Source of the DNA: UBA10649 sp964597445
GTDB taxonomy: Bacteria > Actinomycetota > Actinomycetes > S36-B12
Direction: 5' to 3'
Length of the DNA: 5,857 nucleotides
Assembly (NCBI GenBank): GCA_964597445.1
Contig: CAZQXO010000080.1
Coordinates: 1-5,857, forward strand
The translations under genes were made by a program, and so were the position numbers. The notes below the pieces were generated by a model, which had not been told where the DNA came from, did not search any database, and saw only the letters and a program-made list of their open reading frames with translations. Shown here piece after piece: positions 1 to 4,850 of the stretch (positions within the stretch are counted from its first letter, which is position 1; each line of letters opens with the position of its first letter).

Positions 1-691
1 CGTACTCGCCGGGCAGTGCGTTGGCACGCGTGATGTTCGCGTCGATGTATCCGTAGGCGAGGGCGATGCCGAGGACGTCACGCGTCGAGCCGTAGGAGAC
101 GAAGCACTCCCCGTTCTCGACGGCACGCCATGTGCCGATGCACAGGAAGTCCCCGTCGTGCGGGTAGGCGGGCGCATCCGGATGGTGGTTGACGAGGTCA
201 AGCATCGGCATCAGGTACGAGGTCGGTTCCCCGCCGTCGAGTGAGAGCCTGATCGTGCGGGTCTTCAGCATCGCGGCAGCGCTCGTGGCTGGCGCGAATG
301 CCGGATGCAGTGAGCGGATGACGTCGATCGCCTCAGGATCGGTGATGGTGGCCCGCGGGTGTGTCGCCCGGAAGTGCTCCCAGGTGCCTGCGGCAGCCAT
401 GACGGCCGTACATGCCTCGAGCACCTCGACCTGCAGGGCAGTGAGGTCGTCGGGAATACCCGTCAGGCGCAGGGGAGGGTCGTCCGACCATGTCACGCCC
501 TCGATCGGAACGAGGCTGCTCATGGGGATGCGCATCAGCCACGGTTCGTCTCCTTCGGCCCACGCGGACATCTGCCCGGTGGCGCCGACGATGCGCAGGC
601 CGGGGTGGAAGGTGGAGCCCGCGGCCACCATGACGTCGACGAGGTTGAGCAGGGCCCGGGTCAGGGCCGTCGAGTCGGTGTCGATGCGCAC
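1..691 (-). CDS. SET-domain (RuBisCO LSMT-like) protein, 3'-partial
   Basis: An open minus-strand frame runs off the left window edge, giving about 230 residues without the C-terminus. Near residues 164-175 it reads MLDLVNHHPDAP, and near 191-210 it reads ENGECFVSYGSTRD followed by an L..AYGYID stretch. These match the NH(S/R) motif and the 'GEE..ISYG....LL..YGF' motif of SET-domain lysine methyltransferases of the RuBisCO LSMT/SETD type (NHH at 182-190, YG at 89-94). The early part, GLRIVGATG through LMRIP, looks like the N-terminal SET strands, but the usual GxG SAM-binding motif is not obvious. Between the two, residues of about 75-140 are helical and would correspond to the variable SET insert. 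The substrate cannot be inferred. I chose GTG 691 because the protein-like sequence (VRIDTDSTALTRALLNLVDVMV) begins there. No clear ribosome binding site supports it; an in-frame ATG at 760 would overlap the divergent transporter gene. Family assignment is by motif recognition only. Confidence 0.7.
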   Translation of the reverse strand, partial: MRIDTDSTALTRALLNLVDVMVAAGSTFHPGLRIVGATGQMSAWAEGDEPWLMRIPMSSLVPIEGVTWSDDPPLRLTGIPDDLTALQVEVLEACTAVMAAAGTWEHFRATHPRATITDPEAIDVIRSLHPAFAPATSAAAMLKTRTIRLSLDGGEPTSYLMPMLDLVNHHPDAPAYPHDGDFLCIGTWRAVENGECFVSYGSTRDVLGIALAYGYIDANITRANALPGEY

Positions 692-711
692 GTGCGCAAG
701 GATGCATGATC

Positions 712-1950
712 GTGAGCGATCCGTCCCCCGCAGCGGCCGAGGTGATGCTTCCCCGCACATCGGTCTACGCCCAACTGCGTCAGACACCTCGGGTGTTCGT
801 CTTCATGGCTCTCCTGCTGGGTGGCGCGATCTCGCTGGGCTCCAAGGAGGTCGCGAGGTGGCAGTACCTCGACGAGGCCTTCGACTCCGAGTGGGGTCTG
901 GGTTCTTCTGCCGCGATCTCAGCCGTGGCTGTGGCTGTGACGAGCCTTCTCGTCGGTCGGCTCGTCGACCGCCGTGATCCGCGCCCCTTCGTCATCATGG
1001 CGCTGGGCTTCGGCGCGCTCGGCAACCTGACCGTCGCTCTGGTGCTCATTGCGGGCCCGATCTCACCGTGGTGGATCGTCCTCTCGTCTCTGATCGACGG
1101 GGCCACGCTCGGCATGGGTGGCGTCGCCCTGCTCAAGGTCCAGGCAGCCTTCGTCCGTCCGGGTGCTGAAGGGGCGGCCGAGATCGTCAACATCCTGAGA
1201 CTGGGGATCGGCGGGGTGATCGGTGCGGTGCTCGGTGGCCTGAGTCCGGATCCGACGCTCACGCTGATCGTGGGATCGATCTTCCTCCTGGCGACTGTCG
1301 GGGGCCTGTGGTGGGTCATGCGAACGATCACGCCTCGCCCGCCGGCGAGTGGCCGCACGGGCATGGTCGCCGTCCTGGGCTACCTTCGGGGAGCCAAGGC
1401 CCTGCGCGGCCTCGTCGTCATCGACCTCGCGCTGGCGTTCGTGATCCCGACGCAGCTGGTCAACCTCGTGCTTGTGGGCATGGACGCGCCGCAGGTGGCG
1501 AGCCTGAGCATCGCCGCGGGGATGGTCGGCGTTCTGGTCGGTCGCCTCGCCCTCGCCGTGGTCGGGTTCCGCGGTGATCCGCGGAGACTCCTCACACTGA
1601 CGGTGGTGGGCCTGGCCCTGGCCCAGATCGTGGCGGCCCTGGCCCTGACCGATGGATGGCTGATCGACCAGCTCCTCCTCCTGCCGGCGATCATCATCAT
1701 CGGTTCGATCTTCAGCACCTATGCGCAGGGCGTGACCGCATCGATCATCCAGCAGGAGGTCGCGGAGGAGCACCGCGGCGGGCTGGCCTCGATCCTCGTG
1801 GCCGGACGCAACATCCTCATCTCGGTCGCCGCACTCGGAGGTGCGGCACTCGCCGTCGCGTGGGGCCCTCAGGCCCTGATCGGGGTCCTGGCACTCGCGC
1901 TCATCATCGTCCTCGTGGCCTCACGCCGGTTCGCCGTCGTCCCGTCTTGA
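712..1950 (+). CDS. MFS transporter, 12 membrane helices
   Basis: This encodes a very hydrophobic protein of 412 residues, with about 12 predicted membrane helices (roughly 29-46, 64-82, 93-115, 119-141, 158-176, 182-203, 233-256, 262-285, 292-312, 320-340, 366-384 and 387-403). The loop between helices 2 and 3 carries MFS motif A as GRLVDRRDPR (G82, D86, R87, R91). A partial repeat, GRLALAVVGFRGDPRR, follows helix 8, as expected from the duplicated 6+6 fold. The length is normal for the family. It would sit in the inner membrane and move a small solute with proton coupling, probably as an exporter; the substrate is not predictable. Start choice: AAGGA at 698-702 lies 9 nt before GTG 712 but only 3 nt before the in-frame ATG 706, and a later ATG at 742 is also possible. 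It diverges from the SET-like gene with almost no intergenic space and is followed by a GC hairpin at 1966-1983. Long minus-strand frames over it are composition shadows. Confidence 0.9.
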   Translation: MSDPSPAAAEVMLPRTSVYAQLRQTPRVFVFMALLLGGAISLGSKEVARWQYLDEAFDSEWGLGSSAAISAVAVAVTSLLVGRLVDRRDPRPFVIMALGFGALGNLTVALVLIAGPISPWWIVLSSLIDGATLGMGGVALLKVQAAFVRPGAEGAAEIVNILRLGIGGVIGAVLGGLSPDPTLTLIVGSIFLLATVGGLWWVMRTITPRPPASGRTGMVAVLGYLRGAKALRGLVVIDLALAFVIPTQLVNLVLVGMDAPQVASLSIAAGMVGVLVGRLALAVVGFRGDPRRLLTLTVVGLALAQIVAALALTDGWLIDQLLLLPAIIIIGSIFSTYAQGVTASIIQQEVAEEHRGGLASILVAGRNILISVAALGGAALAVAWGPQALIGVLALALIIVLVASRRFAVVPS

Positions 1951-1965
1951 TCGCGTCGCATTCGA

Positions 1966-1983
1966 CCCCCCGGTTCCGGGGGG
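1966..1983 (+). terminator. GC hairpin after the MFS gene
   Basis: A run of six C (1966-1971) can pair with six G (1978-1983) across the loop ggttcc, starting 16 nt after the transporter stop codon. There is no T-tract behind it, so it is either a U-less actinobacterial-type terminator or an mRNA 3'-end stabiliser. It lies only 10 bp before the -35 element of the next gene, which suits insulation of the two units. Confidence 0.5.
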
Positions 1984-1993
1984 CCGCGGGTCA

Positions 1994-2023
1994 TTGAGTC
2001 CGCCCGCCGCCCGTGCCTAGCAT
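1994..2023 (+). promoter_or_regulatory. Sigma-70-type promoter of the 390-residue secreted protein gene
   Basis: The -35 is TTGAGT (1994-1999), then an 18-nt spacer, then the -10 TAGCAT (2018-2023). Each hexamer matches the housekeeping consensus at four of six positions. Transcription should begin near 2030, leaving a leader of about 21 nt that contains the ribosome binding site at 2041-2045. This is the best two-box promoter in the window. Confidence 0.55.
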
Positions 2024-2040
2024 CGATGGCAGTCGAACCG

Positions 2041-2045
2041 AGGAG
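2041..2045 (+). promoter_or_regulatory. Ribosome binding site AGGAG
   Basis: AGGAG lies 5 nt before ATG 2051. It fixes the start of the secreted protein at the codon that opens a perfect Sec signal peptide. Confidence 0.7.
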
Positions 2046-2050
2046 CCCTC

Positions 2051-3223
2051 ATGCGTACGTTTTTGCGTGTCATTGCTGCCACCTCCAGCGCCGGCGTCCT
2101 CCTGCTCGCCAGCACGCCCGCCGCGCAGGCGGCTCCCACGCCCGTGTCGGAGTTCGACGCCCCCATCTTCGGCACGACAGCCACGCTCACCGAGGGACGC
2201 ATGCCCACCTACGCCGAGGTCAACTGCTCGGACGCGCGTTGCACGTCGGGCGTGATCATCGGCGCGGAGGGTGGAAGCACCGCCTACATCAGCACCACCG
2301 TCGCCCGAGGCGGGGCGTTCGCCGAGTCACCAGGATTCGTCGCCAAGCTCAACAAGAACTGGGCGGGGCTCTCCGGCAACTACTCCGAGGACTTCTCCAC
2401 CTTCACCATCAACCTGACGCAAGTACTGCCGGGAACCGACGTCGCAGCTCTGGTGGCAGCAGACGCCGTGAAGTACGGCGGAACGCTCTCCACTCCGACG
2501 ACCCAGGGAGACACCACCTCCTGGTCCGCGACCGGTGATTTCAGCGATGCTCGTTGGGTCGTGTCCTACGTGTCCCGCGGTGACGCCCTCGCACGCGGAG
2601 CCTGCCTGCAGTACGGGACCGAGCGCGATTCGGTCACGTGTCCTCCGGCCAATGTCCAGTCGATCACGACCGACGTCGTCACGTCGACTCCCCCCGCGAC
2701 TCTCGCGGGGGTGCGGTCGATCGCCGGTCTCGTGCCGAGCACGCCAGCGTCACTCGATCCGCAGCTGCTCAACATCGAGCCCACTCGGCCGTTGTGGTTC
2801 CCGAACGACCCGACACCGGCCCTCGAGCGAGCGCTCGGTGCACGAGCGAACTCGGTGAGCCTGCAGTATGGAGTGGCGGGCTATCCGGAGCTCCTGTTCA
2901 CGGCGAAGGTCGCCGCGATCAGCAACGAGGCTCCTGCTCGGCCGTGGACGGCCACCATCTGCGACTCGTCGATACCCTCGAACCGCACGTGTGCCAAGGG
3001 CCGCATCGGGGGCAAGGCCAAGGGGTGGATCGGCGCCTGGTCCATGCGCAATCCTGCCGATGGCACGGGAAGCATCTCCTCGCACTTCACGGGCAACCGA
3101 CGGCTGGGCGATGTCCAGTGCTCGATTCCCGGCACGGTCGGCGCGGCTCGTGCGCTCACATCCGAGGAGATCCGGGCCTGCACGAAGGCCATCACGACCT
3201 TCGCGAACGCTGTCGTCCGCTAG
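2051..3223 (+). CDS. Secreted protein of unknown function, eight cysteines
   Basis: I do not recognise a family for this 390-residue protein. Residues 1-27 form a Sec signal peptide: an MRTFLR start, a hydrophobic core to about residue 20, and STPAAQA before a cleavage site at A27|A28. No lipobox, LPXTG motif or later membrane helix is visible, so it should be released or loosely wall-attached. The mature part has exactly eight cysteines in four close pairs (59/64, 185/197, 304/314, 357/377), suggesting four local disulfides formed outside the cell. The N-terminal half is Thr/Ser/Gly/Ala-rich with alternating polar and hydrophobic residues, as in beta-rich domains. A linker rich in Thr and Pro (about 210-255) leads to a second part containing the last four cysteines. 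The last 20 residues (SEEIRACTKAITTFANAVV) look like an amphipathic helix. It has its own promoter and ribosome binding site, so it is probably monocistronic. An open +1 shadow frame from 2638 into the next gene is not a real N-terminal extension. Confidence 0.85.
   Translation: MRTFLRVIAATSSAGVLLLASTPAAQAAPTPVSEFDAPIFGTTATLTEGRMPTYAEVNCSDARCTSGVIIGAEGGSTAYISTTVARGGAFAESPGFVAKLNKNWAGLSGNYSEDFSTFTINLTQVLPGTDVAALVAADAVKYGGTLSTPTTQGDTTSWSATGDFSDARWVVSYVSRGDALARGACLQYGTERDSVTCPPANVQSITTDVVTSTPPATLAGVRSIAGLVPSTPASLDPQLLNIEPTRPLWFPNDPTPALERALGARANSVSLQYGVAGYPELLFTAKVAAISNEAPARPWTATICDSSIPSNRTCAKGRIGGKAKGWIGAWSMRNPADGTGSISSHFTGNRRLGDVQCSIPGTVGAARALTSEEIRACTKAITTFANAVVR
2684..2720 (+). repeat. Inverted repeat inside the secreted protein gene
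   Basis: A 9-bp perfect arm pair, CCCCCGCGA (2691-2699) and TCGCGGGGG (2703-2711), is separated by only three bases. It is extended outward by TCGAC/GTCGA (2684-2688 with 2716-2720) across a small internal loop. In the mRNA this would be a stable hairpin. It falls over the codons of the Pro/Thr linker at about residues 212-223, so it may simply reflect proline/alanine/glycine codons. Confidence 0.6.
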
Positions 3224-3446
3224 ACCGTTTGGGGATCGGACGGTGGGACCCGTGCGAGGCTCCGCGTCCCGCTTGTGAGGATTGTGGAGCCCTCCGCTCG
3301 TCTTCAACGAGGCTTGGATGCAGGCAAGGAGTGGGGCAGTTCCAGCGATTCTGGGGCGGTCGCCCTGGCGTGAGTCAGCGCCTGTGGAATGGCACGCATG
3401 ACCGTGGCCGAATGTTAGTGTGCGCGCAATCCGAGTCTGTGTGGGT
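3224..3446 (+). other. Intergenic region between the two secreted protein genes
   Basis: No convincing gene is present in this gap. Just after the stop codon are two weak stem-loops, ACCGT/ACGGT (3224-3228 with 3240-3244) and GGGAC/GTCCC (3245-3249 with 3266-3270, with an inner GCG/CGC pairing). The second could act as a U-less terminator. A further small hairpin, CTCGT/ACGAG, lies at 3297-3311. TAGTGT at 3416-3421 fits a TAnnnT -10 box for the downstream gene, giving a leader of about 32 nt, but I see no good -35. An upstream in-frame ATG at 3412 has no signal-peptide logic and was not used. Confidence 0.4.
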
Positions 3447-3453
3447 GAGGGAG
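3447..3453 (+). promoter_or_regulatory. Ribosome binding site GAGGGAG
   Basis: This purine run lies 6 nt before ATG 3460. It selects that codon over the upstream in-frame ATG at 3412, consistent with the signal peptide starting at MKRN. Confidence 0.65.
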
Positions 3454-3459
3454 CGAGAC

Positions 3460-4077
3460 ATGAAGAGGAATGCCATCGCGGGGGCTATCTTCGCGGGGAT
3501 CGTTATCGCTGTGGGTGCCATGGCGCCGGGGGCAAGCGCAGGCATCGACACGCCCCGCGTACTCGTGGGGAATGTCAACGGCGCCTGTGCGGTGTCCAGC
3601 GGGGCAGACGAGATCACCATCACCGGGAACCCGGGCGATTCCTTCCGGGTGTTCAACCTGGGATGCGGACCGGTCACGACGCCCAGTACGGGCAACCTGA
3701 CGGGTCCAGGCTCGATCCCTCAGTTCGGAAGCGCGACGTACACGCTCGGATCATCGGTCGGGTCGGGGACGCTGGTCATCAATCCCGATCGCACCGTGAC
3801 GACCGTTCCGTTCGTGATCAGGGTCAACATCGTCTCCACCCCCATCACCACGCCCCGTCCTGTGATGCACGACTACCTCCAGCAGGTCGGCCTGCCGCGT
3901 TCGGGTTCCTGCTCGGACGTGGCGCATGACGCGGGGCACTTTGACGGCTTCCCCTACGGCGGCTGGTCGGCCTCGTGGGCCCAGTGGATCAACAATGGTC
4001 GAGGCGGGCCCATCTGCACCCGTGAGATCTACTTCGACGCGAACCGGGCAGAGTGGCGGTACGTCGGTCAGAGGTAG
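3460..4077 (+). CDS. Small secreted protein with C-terminal Trp/Cys-rich domain
   Basis: This 205-residue protein starts with a clear Sec signal peptide (MKRNAIAGAIF..., cleavage after ASA at residue 27). The mature N-terminal part (about 28-125) is Gly/Ser/Thr-rich, beta-like, and holds C43 and C69. The C-terminal part (about 149-203) reads GSCSDVAHDAG, then GGWSASWAQWINNGRGGPICTREIYFD and a terminal EWRYV, with C151 and C186. From memory, this pattern (Cys, short loop, GGWSxSWAQW, Asn/Gly-rich turn, GGPxCTR) recurs at the C-terminus of many secreted or surface actinobacterial proteins, usually after repeat domains; its function is not known to me. The four cysteines suggest one disulfide per domain. 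No sortase motif is visible. There is no partner in an operon: a 236-nt gap precedes the gene and a strong terminator follows it. I infer an envelope or extracellular role only from export. Confidence 0.85.
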   Translation: MKRNAIAGAIFAGIVIAVGAMAPGASAGIDTPRVLVGNVNGACAVSSGADEITITGNPGDSFRVFNLGCGPVTTPSTGNLTGPGSIPQFGSATYTLGSSVGSGTLVINPDRTVTTVPFVIRVNIVSTPITTPRPVMHDYLQQVGLPRSGSCSDVAHDAGHFDGFPYGGWSASWAQWINNGRGGPICTREIYFDANRAEWRYVGQR

Positions 4078-4097
4078 TCCGCCTCGAGTCGCAGCAT

Positions 4098-4139
4098 CAA
4101 CAACGAAGGGGCACCCCACGGGGTGCCCCTTCGTTGTTG
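4098..4139 (+). terminator. Strong 20-bp hairpin terminator
   Basis: A perfect inverted repeat with 20-nt arms (4098-4117 and 4120-4139) separated by only two bases; the practical fold is an 18-19 bp stem with a tetraloop. The core is GGGGCACCCC facing GGGGTGCCCC, with A-rich outer bases on the left and T-rich (TTCGTTGTTG) on the right. It starts 20 nt after the stop codon of the small secreted protein and could also stop transcription arriving from the opposite tRNA side. Confidence 0.88.
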
Positions 4140-4202
4140 CCGTTGTGGCGGTGGGACCCGGCCGACTCTTGGGGCCTGCCTCTCGAATCCACCGCGTCTT
4201 GA
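4140..4202. other. Spacer between two facing terminators
   Basis: This short stretch separates the plus-strand terminator from the minus-strand tRNA terminator. I see no gene or promoter in it. It contains a 12-nt match (4145-4156) to the acceptor/T-arm end of the adjacent tRNA-Ser gene (4246-4257), which is low in complexity. Confidence 0.5.
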
Positions 4203-4239
4203 GGATCAGGGAGCACCCCTGCGGGGCACTCCCTGATCC
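4203..4239 (-). terminator. Hairpin terminator of tRNA-Ser(CGA)
   Basis: GGATCAGGGAG (4203-4213) pairs perfectly with CTCCCTGATCC (4229-4239). Inside it, after a 2x2 mismatch, CCCC pairs with GGGG around a three-base loop. It begins one base beyond the encoded CCA end of the tRNA. No T-tract follows on the minus strand. It is separate from the 4098-4139 hairpin although both carry a GCACCCC core. Confidence 0.75.
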
Positions 4240-4240
4240 A

Positions 4241-4330
4241 TGGCGGTGGCGGTGGGATTTGAACCCACGGTGAGGTTGCCCCCACACGCGCTTTCGAGGC
4301 GCGCTCCTTTGGCCGCTCGGACACGCCACC
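4241..4330 (-). tRNA. tRNA-Ser, anticodon CGA
   Basis: Read on the minus strand, the acceptor arms GGTGGCG and CGCCACC pair over 7 bp, followed by discriminator G and an encoded CCA. The anticodon arm is CGCGC-CTCGAAA-GCGCG, giving anticodon CGA (4294-4296), which reads UCG. The T arm is GTGGG-TTCAAAT-CCCAC. A long variable arm (GTGGGG-GCAA-CCTCAC) marks it as a class II tRNA, as expected for serine. A -10-like box lies 7 nt before the 5' end and a hairpin follows the CCA. Confidence 0.96.
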
Positions 4331-4337
4331 GCGGAAG

Positions 4338-4343
4338 AGGGTA
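4338..4343 (-). promoter_or_regulatory. -10 box of tRNA-Ser(CGA)
   Basis: On the minus strand this is TACCCT (TAnnnT), exactly 7 nt upstream of the mature tRNA 5' end, within the longer box TGTACCCTCTTCCGC. The same arrangement precedes the other serine tRNA. A -35 at normal spacing would fall inside the loop of the 4350-4379 hairpin and is not recognisable. Confidence 0.45.
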
Positions 4344-4349
4344 CAAGCA

Positions 4350-4379
4350 GACGAGGGCGACCTCTCGGTCGCCCTCGTC
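4350..4379 (-). terminator. Perfect hairpin between the two tRNA genes
   Basis: GACGAGGGCGACC (4350-4362) and its exact complement (4367-4379) form a 13-bp stem with a four-base loop, starting 2 bp beyond the CCA of tRNA-Ser(GGA). It should end that transcript. The promoter-like box for the next tRNA starts only a few bases further on, so each tRNA appears to be its own unit. Confidence 0.75.
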
Positions 4380-4381
4380 GC

Positions 4382-4469
4382 TGGCGGAGGATAGGGGATT
4401 TGAACCCCTGAGGGATTGCTCCCAACACGCTTTCCAAGCGTGCGCCCTAGGCCACTAGGCGAATCCTCC
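4382..4469 (-). tRNA. tRNA-Ser, anticodon GGA
   Basis: On the minus strand, acceptor arms GGAGGAT and ATCCTCC pair over 7 bp, with discriminator G and encoded CCA. The anticodon loop TTGGAAA sits on an ACGC/GCGT-type stem, giving anticodon GGA (4433-4435), which reads UCC and UCU. The T arm is AGGGG-TTCAAAT-CCCCT. The long variable arm (GGGA-GCAA-TCCC) confirms a class II serine tRNA. The 5' end overlaps a 14-bp palindrome (4465-4478). It diverges from the SRP RNA gene, with 47 bp between the two RNA ends. Confidence 0.96.
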
Positions 4470-4476
4470 GCGGAGG

Positions 4477-4482
4477 AGGCTA
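4477..4482 (-). promoter_or_regulatory. -10 box of tRNA-Ser(GGA)
   Basis: On the minus strand this is TAGCCT, 7 nt before the mature tRNA 5' end, within TGTAGCCTCCTCCGC. That matches 13 of 15 positions of the box before tRNA-Ser(CGA). There is no clear -35. It lies back to back with the SRP RNA promoter. Confidence 0.45.
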
Positions 4483-4504
4483 CAGGGCTGCATGACGGAC
4501 CCCG

Positions 4505-4510
4505 TACAGT
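4505..4510 (+). promoter_or_regulatory. -10 box of the SRP RNA gene
   Basis: TACAGT (TAnnnT) ends 6 nt before G4517, the first base of the long terminal stem of the SRP RNA. This places the predicted transcription start at the structural 5' end. A -35 is not evident at 16-19 nt spacing. Confidence 0.5.
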
Positions 4511-4516
4511 GGGATC

Positions 4517-4603
4517 GACCCCTCGTGCGGCGTCATCGCGTGAACCTCCCCAGGGCCGGAAGGCAGCAAGGATAAGCGTGCTCTGGCGGGTGCGCGGGGG
4601 GTC
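4517..4603 (+). ncRNA. ffs: Small signal recognition particle RNA (4.5S RNA)
   Basis: The region contains the highly conserved SRP domain IV core: a GGAA tetraloop (4558-4561) within CCGGAAGG, followed by the asymmetric loop in GCAGCAAGGATAAGCG. The 5' segment GACCCCUCGUGCG (4517-4529) pairs with the 3' segment ending GGGGUC (to 4603) as a continuous 13-bp stem including G-U pairs, which closes a rod about 87 nt long, the usual bacterial small SRP size. This RNA binds Ffh and guides ribosomes making membrane and exported proteins to FtsY and the translocon. Its position shortly upstream of dnaX is a familiar bacterial arrangement. Exact ends are inferred from the fold and the -10 box and may be off by several bases. 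Confidence 0.93.
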
Positions 4604-4624
4604 CCTTCATCGGTGAGACACCCA

Positions 4625-4643
4625 CCACGGTGCTTCTTCGTGG
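4625..4643. terminator. Possible weak terminator between ffs and the CsbD gene
   Basis: CCACG (4625-4629) and CGTGG (4639-4643) can pair across a nine-base T-rich loop in the 43-bp gap between the converging 3' ends of the SRP RNA and the CsbD gene. The stem is short, so this is only a candidate shared terminator. Confidence 0.3.
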
Positions 4644-4646
4644 ACG

Positions 4647-4838
4647 TCAGTCGCGGCGGAAGACCTTGGTTGCCTCGTCAACGAGTTCCTCGGCCTTGTC
4701 CTCCACGTCCTTGAGCACGTCTTTCACCTTGCCAGCCGCCTCGTCATCCTTGCCCTCCTGCTCGAGGGACTCGTTGCCTGTGAGGCTTCCGACGGCCTGC
4801 TTGACCTTGCCTTTGGCCTTGTCCGTGTTGGCGCTCAT
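4647..4838 (-). CDS. CsbD-family stress protein
   Basis: This 63-residue, highly charged, Lys/Glu/Asp/Ala-rich protein starts MSANTDKAKGKVKQAVG and carries the CsbD-family pattern: a GKVKQAVGSLTGNESLEQEGK segment (10-30) followed by AAGKVKD and a helical, acidic C-terminus. It has no signal peptide or membrane helix and should be cytoplasmic. CsbD-like proteins are abundant small proteins linked to general stress responses (sigma-B regulon in Bacillus); their molecular function is unknown. The start at 4838 is set by AGAGGA 6 nt upstream on the minus strand; a longer frame from 4907 adds 23 residues with no family resemblance. The gene lies between and opposite to ffs and dnaX, converging on ffs and divergent from dnaX. 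Length is typical for the family. Confidence 0.88.
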   Translation of the reverse strand: MSANTDKAKGKVKQAVGSLTGNESLEQEGKDDEAAGKVKDVLKDVEDKAEELVDEATKVFRRD

Positions 4839-4844
4839 GTTCGA

Positions 4845-4850
4845 TCCTCT
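4845..4850 (-). promoter_or_regulatory. Ribosome binding site of the CsbD gene
   Basis: On the minus strand this reads AGAGGA, 6 nt before ATG 4838. It supports the 63-residue form over the 86-residue open frame. Confidence 0.65.

Noticed and set aside
189..977. Plus-strand open frame over the SET-like gene and the transporter start
   Set aside because: Its product is Arg/Ser-rich with no domain signal, whereas the minus frame has recognisable SET motifs.
1063..1773. Long minus-strand open frame (236 codons) across the MFS gene
   Set aside because: It is Arg/Asp/Gln/His-rich, low in complexity, and mirrors the codon bias of the transporter gene, which has clear MFS motifs.
2638..3459. Upstream in-frame extension of the small secreted protein (479-codon frame)
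   Set aside because: The extension overlaps the 390-residue gene in another frame and has shadow-type composition; the ribosome binding site and signal peptide place the start at 3460.
3224..3459. Possible small RNA or riboswitch in the gap between the two secreted protein genes
   Set aside because: Only short weak stems are visible, with no conserved aptamer pattern and no promoter with both boxes.
4145..4156. 12-nt copy of part of the tRNA-Ser(CGA) 3' end, considered as an attachment-site remnant
   Set aside because: It is short, GGTGG-rich and low in complexity, has no integrase or foreign DNA nearby, and does not continue into the T loop.
3751..4437. Minus-strand 228-codon frame across the secreted protein and both tRNA genes
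   Set aside because: It reads through two tRNA genes and terminator hairpins, so it cannot be a coding gene.
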